From contig JADKJT010000030.1 in the NCBI GenBank assembly GCA_016720905.1, positions 310,001 to 374,000 of the forward strand: DNA of 64,000 nt, written 5' to 3'. Under the pieces are notes generated by a model. The model was not told the DNA's origin, ran no database searches, and saw only the letters and a program-made list of their open reading frames with translations. Below are positions 58,310 to 64,000 of the stretch, one piece after another. The position numbers and the translations under genes were made by a program. Each line of letters starts with the position of its first letter. The stretch's first letter is position 1. Source of the stretch: Gemmatimonadaceae bacterium (lineage in GTDB: Bacteria; Gemmatimonadota; Gemmatimonadetes; Gemmatimonadales; Gemmatimonadaceae).

Positions 58310-59691
58310 GACGCGCGCTCGCTCAACAGCGGCTCCACGCGCACCCAGTCGGCCATGGCCCAGATGCGCGCGATCGCCGAGGTCATCTCGACTTCGCTGG
58401 CCCCATCGGCGTACGCGGCAAGACCCCGCGCCTTGGTTTCGAGTTCGTGCCGGCTGAGCGTGTTCCCGGGATCGCCCTTCGGTTCGTCCACGCGACCATG
58501 CAACACGCGACCGTCCCTTGTGCGCACCGTGACCTTGCCGATCCAGCGCTGCGGATAGGCGCCATCAACCTCGGGGTCGAGCACCATGCGCACGGTGTCG
58601 CGCAACGCGACGACGCGCGCATCGCGATAGTGCGCATCAAACTCGGAGAGTCCGGCGCGATCGAACACGGCGATGAGGCCCAGCACGGTTCCCATCGAAA
58701 ACTTGCCTTGATGAACAGTGCGAGGGTCGGTCACCTGTCCCAGCACATCAATGGCTCCCTGATGGACATGCGCCGTGACCTCGGCCACGTCTTCCGCGCG
58801 CAATCCGTGCGCACGCATCACCTGCTGCAGCGCATCGGCGGCGGGATGCGTGTGCCGGCACGATGCGTGGAACTTGAACGACGTTTCCGTGAGGGCCCAT
58901 CGCTGTCCCAGCGCATCGGTCAACTTGCGCGCATCGGCGTCGGTGGACATGCCGGCCGCCATGCCCTGCGGTCCCTCGAGAATGTGCCGGGCACCGGTGA
59001 AGCCGTCGGCCGCGAGGTAGGCCGCCATCAGTCCGTTGGCGGCGGCCTTTGCCGTATGCAACTGCTTGCTGTCGGCCGCATCGCGCAAAAACTCCCACAG
59101 ACCGGCGGCCTGCGTGCCGGCCGATCCGAATGCATGCAGCATCTGTTCGGCATTCAGGTTGAGCAACCGTCCAACGGCTGCGGCGGCCGCCACGGTGCCG
59201 GCGGTTCCAGTGGTGTGGAACACCTTGTAGTGCGACCGACCGAGGAATTCGCCGACGCGGATACCCACTTCGTAGCCAGCGACGGCAGCGGTCAGCAGGT
59301 CCCGGCCCGACGCGCCAATGGCCTGCGCCACCGCCAGCGCCGGTGGAAACACCACGGCAGCAGGGTGGAACACCGAGCCGTTGTGCACATCGTCCTGCTC
59401 AGCGATATGCGAGGCCGCGGCGTTGACCATCGACGCGAACAGCGGACTGCTCCGACCGCGCGAAATCAGCACCTCGGCGGCGCCCGCTGCGGGCACACTC
59501 ACCGGGCCCATGGTTGCGGCAAACCGTGCCAGGCTCTGCACGGCGCGTGCGTTGCGACCGGCCAGCGTCGAGCCGAACCAGTCGAGGAACAGGTCTTCCG
59601 CGCGATGCACCACGTGCGCGGGGATCTGTTCGAATCGCAGATTCGCGGCGAACGTGGCCAGCACGACGCTGGGCGATTGAGAGTCAGTCAT
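58306..59691 (-). CDS. MmgE/PrpD family protein
   Basis: 461 residues, full length for the family, which includes 2-methylcitrate dehydratase and cis-aconitate decarboxylase. Typical segments: RAEDLFLDWFGSTLAGRNARAVQSL, FASMVNAAASHIAEQDDVHN (the HxxEQDD-like active-site region), LLTAAVAGYEVGIRVGEFLG, GTAGTVAAAAAVGRLLNLN, FKFHASCRHTHPAADALQ and TDPRTVHQGKFSMGTVLGL. A member of this family accompanies the itaconate genes in Pseudomonas aeruginosa (PA0881). Here it lies between the lyase and the acyl-CoA dehydrogenase. A role in isomerising or (de)hydrating a C5 dicarboxylate is likely but unproven. Confidence 0.88.
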   Translation of the reverse strand: MTDSQSPSVVLATFAANLRFEQIPAHVVHRAEDLFLDWFGSTLAGRNARAVQSLARFAATMGPVSVPAAGAAEVLISRGRSSPLFASMVNAAASHIAEQDDVHNGSVFHPAAVVFPPALAVAQAIGASGRDLLTAAVAGYEVGIRVGEFLGRSHYKVFHTTGTAGTVAAAAAVGRLLNLNAEQMLHAFGSAGTQAAGLWEFLRDAADSKQLHTAKAAANGLMAAYLAADGFTGARHILEGPQGMAAGMSTDADARKLTDALGQRWALTETSFKFHASCRHTHPAADALQQVMRAHGLRAEDVAEVTAHVHQGAIDVLGQVTDPRTVHQGKFSMGTVLGLIAVFDRAGLSEFDAHYRDARVVALRDTVRMVLDPEVDGAYPQRWIGKVTVRTRDGRVLHGRVDEPKGDPGNTLSRHELETKARGLAAYADGASEVEMTSAIARIWAMADWVRVEPLLSERAS

Positions 59692-59716
59692 GAGCGCTCC
59701 ACCGCGTTGTCAGGCA

Positions 59717-60874
59717 TCAAAATGAACGCGGCAGTCCCAGAATATGCTCGGCCACATAACTGAGAATCAGGTTGGTGGAGATCGGCGCCACCTGGTACAG
59801 GCGCGTCTCGCGAAACTTGCGCTCCACGTCGTATTCGCACGCGAAACCGAAACCGCCGTGGAATTGCAGGCAGGCATTCGCCGCCTCCCAACTGGCCTTG
59901 GCCGCCAAATACTTGGCCATATTGGCCTGCGCGCCGCACGGAAGGTGCGCGTCGAACAGACGACAGGCTTCCCAGCGCATCAAGCTCGCCGCCTCGACTT
60001 CGATATGCGCCTCAGCGATGGGGAACTGCACACCCTGGTTCTGGCCGATCGGGCGGCCGAACACGACGCGCTCCTTGGCGTACTTGGTGACGCGATCGAT
60101 GAACCAGTGGCCGTCGCCGATGCACTCGGCCGCGATCAGCGCCCGTTCGGCATTGAGTCCGTCGAGGATGTACTTGAACCCGTGGCCTTCCTGGCCGATC
60201 AGGTTCTCGACCGGAATCTCCAGGTTGTCGAAGAACAGCTCACAGGTTTCGTGATTCACCATGTTGCGAATCGGGCGCGCCGTCATGCCCTGGGCGAGCG
60301 CCGCCTTCACGTCAACGATGAAGATCGACAGGCCCTCGCTCTTCTTCGTGACATCGGCGAGTGGTGTCGTGCGGGCGAGCAGAATCATGAAATCGGAATG
60401 CTGCACCCGCGAGATCCAGACCTTCTGCCCGTTCACCACGTAGCGATCACCGCGCTTGACGGCCGACGTCGTGATTCGCGTGGTGTCGGTGCCGGTGGTA
60501 GGCTCGGTCACGGCCATCGACTGGAGGCGCCATTCACCCGAGGCGATGCGCGGCAGATAGTGCTGTTTTTGGGTCTTGCTGCCGTGCCGCAGGAGCGTGC
60601 CCATGTTGTACATCTGACCATGACACGCGCCCGAGTTGCCGCCGCAGCGGTTGATCTCCTCCAGAATCACCGATGCTTCGGCGAGCCCCAGGCCGGAGCC
60701 GCCGTATTCCTGCGGGATGAGCGCGGCCAGCCATCCGGCCTTCGTCAGTGCTTCGACGAAAGCCTGCGGGTACGCGCGCTCGTCGTCAACCTGTCGGTGG
60801 TATGCGTCGGGGAATTCGGCGCACAACGCCCGTACGGCCTCGCGGATGTCCTGATAGTCAGCGGTGTGCGTCAT
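59717..60874 (-). CDS. Acyl-CoA dehydrogenase
   Basis: 385 residues. ACAD family signature regions: GWLAALIPQEYGGSGLGLAEAS, LQSMAVTEPTTGTDTTRITTSA (FAD/substrate loop), YVVNGQKVWISRVQHSDFMILLA, MVNHETCELFFDNLEIP and the C-terminal LQFHGGFGFACEYDVERKFRETRLYQVAPISTNLI. It oxidises an acyl-CoA to the 2-enoyl-CoA with electrons to ETF. Its place in the operon matches PA0879 in the Pseudomonas rip locus, so methylsuccinyl- or itaconyl-type CoA esters are candidate substrates. Gap to the hydratase gene is 12 bp. Confidence 0.92.
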   Translation of the reverse strand: MTHTADYQDIREAVRALCAEFPDAYHRQVDDERAYPQAFVEALTKAGWLAALIPQEYGGSGLGLAEASVILEEINRCGGNSGACHGQMYNMGTLLRHGSKTQKQHYLPRIASGEWRLQSMAVTEPTTGTDTTRITTSAVKRGDRYVVNGQKVWISRVQHSDFMILLARTTPLADVTKKSEGLSIFIVDVKAALAQGMTARPIRNMVNHETCELFFDNLEIPVENLIGQEGHGFKYILDGLNAERALIAAECIGDGHWFIDRVTKYAKERVVFGRPIGQNQGVQFPIAEAHIEVEAASLMRWEACRLFDAHLPCGAQANMAKYLAAKASWEAANACLQFHGGFGFACEYDVERKFRETRLYQVAPISTNLILSYVAEHILGLPRSF

Positions 60875-60886
60875 CGATCCCGGTGC

Positions 60887-61753
60887 TTAAGCGATGGTGG
60901 CCGACGCGTTCACGGCCACATGGCCGTGCGCATCGAGCGCCCAGAGGGTGAAATGCGTCGCACTGTCGGCACGACCATGCACGCTGAATGGCGCGGTGTC
61001 GAACAACGGACGCCGGGCCTTGAACGTGAACTCCCGCACGTCACACGCGGCGTGCTCGCGTCGCAGCAGATCCAGCAGCAACGTGGCCACCAGCGGTCCA
61101 TGAACGACCAGGCCGGGATAGCCCTCGACCTCCATGGCGTGGCGGCGGTCGTAGTGGATGCGGTGACTGTTGAAGGTGAGGGCCGAATAGCGGAACAGCA
61201 GCACCGCGTCGGGAGTGATGACGCGGCTGAACATGGCTTCCGGCACGTCGGCCGCACTTGAGGGCGCGCTGCCGACTGCGCTTCCGGGTGTCGGCAGGTC
61301 GCGGTACACAAGGTCCTGCATTTCGCGAATCGCCAGCCCGCGCGGCGTATGAATCTCGTGCTGCACGGCAACAAAAAGGAGTCGGCCGGTAGAGCCTGAT
61401 TTCTCGTTGATATCGGCAATGCGCGAGACACGTCGCACGGACTCACCAACGCGCGGCGCATGGTCGAACGTCAATCGGCTGCCCGCCCACATGCGTCGCG
61501 GCAGGTCGGCCGGCGGCAGGAAGCCGCCCAGCGGGGGATGACCGTCCGGCGCGAGCTCGCGCGTCAATTCCCGCGGCAGGAAGAACAGCCGATGCCAGAA
61601 TGGAGGCAGCGGGTCACCCACACGCGGCACGGGATCCTGTCGGTCGAGCGTGGCAGACAGCGCGACCAGCGGCGCGATAGTGATCTCATCAGCCTGCTGC
61701 TCTTCGCGGCCGATCCATTCGCGCAGGTCGGCGCCGCCTGGTGCTTGGGTCAT
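60887..61753 (-). CDS. MaoC-family hydratase, probable itaconyl/mesaconyl-CoA hydratase
   Basis: 288 residues from ATG 61753, which overlaps the CoA-transferase stop by one base (TGATG). Double hot-dog layout: an N-terminal FAS1-like dehydratase half (LRDWIG-like LREWIGREEQQADEITIAPLVALSATLD, GDPLPPFWHRLFFLP, GSRLTFDHAPRVGE) and a C-terminal MaoC half (LLFRYSALTFNSHRIHYDRRHAMEVEGYPGLVVHGPLVATLLLDLLR). This arrangement is that of mesaconyl-C4-CoA and itaconyl-CoA hydratases (Meh, Ich/RipB), which form citramalyl-CoA. Adjacent CoA-transferase and lyase provide the steps before and after. Confidence 0.88.
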   Translation of the reverse strand: MTQAPGGADLREWIGREEQQADEITIAPLVALSATLDRQDPVPRVGDPLPPFWHRLFFLPRELTRELAPDGHPPLGGFLPPADLPRRMWAGSRLTFDHAPRVGESVRRVSRIADINEKSGSTGRLLFVAVQHEIHTPRGLAIREMQDLVYRDLPTPGSAVGSAPSSAADVPEAMFSRVITPDAVLLFRYSALTFNSHRIHYDRRHAMEVEGYPGLVVHGPLVATLLLDLLRREHAACDVREFTFKARRPLFDTAPFSVHGRADSATHFTLWALDAHGHVAVNASATIA

Positions 61754-62938
61754 CACACGGCACCCGCCGCATGCAGCGCATCGATGCGCGCGCGGTCGCA
61801 TCCCAGTTCGGCCAGCAGGGCATCGGTGTGCTGCCCCAACGCCGGCACCGCGTCCATTCGCGCCACGTAACAGCTGTTGGGTGCCGGCGGTCGCAACGCG
61901 GGAATCGGACCGGCCTCTGACTGCACCGTGGTCCAGCATTCACGTGCCAGCAGTTGCGGGTGTTGCCACAGATCGGCCGCGCTGTTGATGCGCGCCGTCG
62001 CGATGCCGGCGGCCAGCAGCCGCGCCTCGGCTTGCTGGACCGTCAGGCTGGCAAAGCACGACGTGATCAAGTCGTCGAGCAAGGCCCGGTGCTCTGTGCG
62101 CAGCGTGTTGTTCGCGAAGCGCGCGTCGTCGGCGATATTTGCGTCTTGCAATACGTCGGCACAGAAGCGCCTCCACTCGCGCTCGTTCTGCACCCCCAGC
62201 AGCAGCTGCTGGCCATCACCCGTTTGTGCCGGCCCGTACGGCGCGATGCTGGGATGCGAAGCGCCGCTCCGCGGAGCGGGCGCCTGTCCCGCGTGCGTGA
62301 AGTACATGGGGTTCCCCATCCACTCGGCCAGCGTTTCCAGCATTGATACGTCGATGCGCGAACCCTTGCCGGTGCGGCCGCGCAGCAGGAGTGCGTTGAG
62401 GATGGCGGCGTAGGCGTACATGCCGGCGCTGACGTCGGCGGCCGAGAAAGCCGGCTCTCGCAATCATCTCTCCGTCGCCAGTGGCCGCCACGAGACCGGC
62501 TTCGGCCTGCACCAGCAGATCGTAGGCCTTCCGGTTGCCGTAGGGGCCCACATCGCCGTAGCCGGAGATGTCGCAGACGATCAACGCGGGATGGCGTGCG
62601 TTCAACTGGTCGAACGTCAATCCCAGCCGGGCCGTCGCGCCAGGCGCCAGGTTCTGCACGAGCACGTCGGCGCGAGCGACCAGTGCCTCAAGCAGGGGTT
62701 GGGCCTCGGGGTGCTTGAGGTCCAAGGTGAGGCTCTCCTTGGATCGATTCGCCCAGACGAAGTAGGACGATTGCCCCAGCACGCGCCGATCATACGAACG
62801 GGCGAAATCTCCGACCTTGGGGCGCTCGATTTTGATGACGCGGGCACCCTGATCGGCCAGATGGCGTGTGCAAACCGGCGCCGAGACTGCATGTTCAAGC
62901 GCCAGCACCGTGATACCATCCAGGGGACGTAGTGACAT
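61753..62938 (-). pseudogene. CaiB/BaiF-family CoA-transferase (probable itaconate CoA-transferase), one frameshift
   Basis: Joined frames give about 394 residues, normal for class III CoA-transferases. Frame one starts ATG 62938: LRPLDGITVLALEHAVSAPVCTRHLADQGARVIKIERP, catalytic Asp in LVQNLAPGATARLG/LIVCDISGYG region, AYDLLVQAEAGLVAATGDGEMIARAGF. It breaks near 62453, where TTTC has one T too many. Frame two continues SAADVSAGMYAYAAILNALLLR, SRIDVSMLETLAEWM and down to 61753. It would load CoA onto itaconate or mesaconate (Ict/RipA). First gene of the five-gene operon. The single-base run error suggests an intact gene in life. Confidence 0.86.
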
Positions 62939-62962
62939 CCGATAAGACTAGGAGCCGATGTG

Positions 62963-64000
62963 ATGCAGCGCTACCAGATGTACATCGATGGCCAATTCTC
63001 GGACGGGAGCTCCGGCGAGTGGTTTGACAGCTACAACCCGTACACCGGCAACGTCTGGGGACAGATAGCGCGAGGCACTGCGGACGATGTGGATCGCGCC
63101 GTGAAGGCGGCGCACCGGGCATTCACCAGCGGCCCATGGCCGCAACTGACAGCCAGCCAGCGCGGGGCGCTGCTACGCCGCTTGGGCGACCTGATTGCGC
63201 GCGACGCGCGCAAGCTGGCGGAGTTCGAAGTCCGGGACAACGGCAAGTTGATCGCCGAGATGATGGGCCAGCTCAATTATCTGCCGCAGTGGTACTACTA
63301 CTACGGCGGCCTCGCCGACAAGATCGAAGGGACGGTGGTGCCGCTGGACAAGAAGGGCTACTTCAACTTCACGCAGAATGAGCCGCTGGGTGTCGTCGTC
63401 GCCATTTCCCCGTGGAACTCGCCGCTGTTGCTGAGCTCCTGGAAAATCGCGCCGGCGCTCGCCGCCGGCTGCACGATTGTGCTCAAGCCATCCGAGTTCA
63501 CGTCGGCATCGTCGCTGGAATTCGTCAAGTTGTTCGAGGAGGCCGGCTTTCCACCCGGCGTGGTCAACGTCGTCACGGGATTCGGCGGTGATGTCGGCGC
63601 GCCGCTGGTGGAGCATCCACTCGTGCGAAAGGTCGCGTTCACCGGTTCAGACAACACCGGGCGCGCGATCAACCAGCTCGCGGCCAAGCACTTCAAGCAC
63701 GTAAGCCTGGAACTGGGCGGCAAGTCGGCCAACATTGTCTTTGCCGACGCCAACATCGACGATGCGGTGAATGGTGCGGTCTCCGGAATCTTTGCGGCCA
63801 CCGGCCAGACGTGCATCGCCGGGTCGCGCCTGCTGCTGCAGGACAGCATCCATGACCAGTTCGTCGACCGACTGACGGCATTGGCGCGCACGGCGCGCAT
63901 GGGCGATCCCATGAGCACGGAGACGCAGGTTGGCCCGATCACGACGCGGCCGCAGTACGACAAGGTGCTGAGTTACATCGACATCGCGAAGCAGGACGGC
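62963..64000 (+). CDS. Aldehyde dehydrogenase (NAD(P)+), 3' end outside the window
   Basis: 346 codons from ATG 62963 (GGAG eight bases upstream), open to the window edge; family length is about 480. ALDH features: MYIDGQFSDGSSGEWFDSYNP, GVVVAISPWNSPLLLSSWKIAPALAAG, LKPSEFT, VAFTGSDNTG, the catalytic Glu in LELGGKSANIV and the catalytic Cys in GQTCIAGSR. It oxidises an aldehyde to an acid. It is divergent from the CoA-transferase operon with only 24 bp between the two start codons, so its promoter must lie in the other gene. A link to the operon is possible but not shown. Confidence 0.9.
   Translation, partial: MQRYQMYIDGQFSDGSSGEWFDSYNPYTGNVWGQIARGTADDVDRAVKAAHRAFTSGPWPQLTASQRGALLRRLGDLIARDARKLAEFEVRDNGKLIAEMMGQLNYLPQWYYYYGGLADKIEGTVVPLDKKGYFNFTQNEPLGVVVAISPWNSPLLLSSWKIAPALAAGCTIVLKPSEFTSASSLEFVKLFEEAGFPPGVVNVVTGFGGDVGAPLVEHPLVRKVAFTGSDNTGRAINQLAAKHFKHVSLELGGKSANIVFADANIDDAVNGAVSGIFAATGQTCIAGSRLLLQDSIHDQFVDRLTALARTARMGDPMSTETQVGPITTRPQYDKVLSYIDIAKQDG

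Overview
The window is high-G+C DNA (roughly two thirds G+C by eye) from an aerobic, Gram-negative heterotroph. It carries a SusC-like TonB receptor, lipoproteins, a Ser/Thr kinase fused to a PD40-type sensor, a bacterial deoxyhypusine-synthase-like gene and an EF-P with a PGN tip. This mix looks most like a Gemmatimonadota (Gemmatimonas-like) chromosome. That assignment is inference; no rRNA is present.

Layout. 0-15 kb: typA, a poly-aspartate protein, tRNA-Ile with promoter and terminator, a tandem rRNA-type methyltransferase, a frameshifted RsuA-type pseudouridine synthase, a class-A-beta-lactamase-like hydrolase, a SIMPL protein, an S1/P1-nuclease/PLC-like secreted enzyme, a divergent LytS/LytTR pair, an HSL esterase, two hypotheticals, a deoxyhypusine-synthase-like enzyme and a LysM protein. 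15.2-29.6 kb: a tightly packed run headed by a LacI regulator with a palindromic operator. It holds a FabH-like condensing enzyme, an acyl-CoA ligase, a small membrane protein, a sodium:solute symporter, a MaoC hydratase, a TonB receptor, a secreted PHB-depolymerase-family esterase, a second acyl-CoA ligase, two small proteins and acetoacetyl-CoA synthetase. Together these read as capture, hydrolysis, import and CoA-activation of an esterified hydroxy or aromatic acid. 29.8-33.3 kb: tyrosine/homogentisate catabolism (HPPD, HmgA, aminotransferase), whose product acetoacetate would feed the upstream ligase. 33.3-38.1 kb: GHL10 lipoprotein, apaG, a tail-anchored TPR protein and a lipoprotein. 38.1-43.2 kb (minus strand): sugar ABC transporter plus a GMC oxidoreductase and its small subunit. 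43.3-51.3 kb: YbbP-YbbA//TesA module and a Tricorn-like S41 protease, all heavily frameshifted. 51.4-57.4 kb: EF-P, an array of seven tRNAs, a YeiH permease, a Ser/Thr kinase and tRNA-Gly. 57.5-62.9 kb (minus strand): five genes matching the itaconate-degradation (rip) gene set. 63-64 kb: a divergent, cut-off aldehyde dehydrogenase.

Reading-frame quality is uneven. At least a dozen genes carry one or more single-base indels, often in short homopolymers, and they are densest at 43.3-51.3 kb, while long tracts (9.1-27.5 kb and 51.4-62.4 kb) are intact. Most broken genes are conserved housekeeping or catabolic families, so sequencing or assembly error is the simplest explanation. Two cases go beyond a simple indel: a missing segment of about 30 bp in the ABC ATPase, and a TesA that runs straight into the S41 gene.
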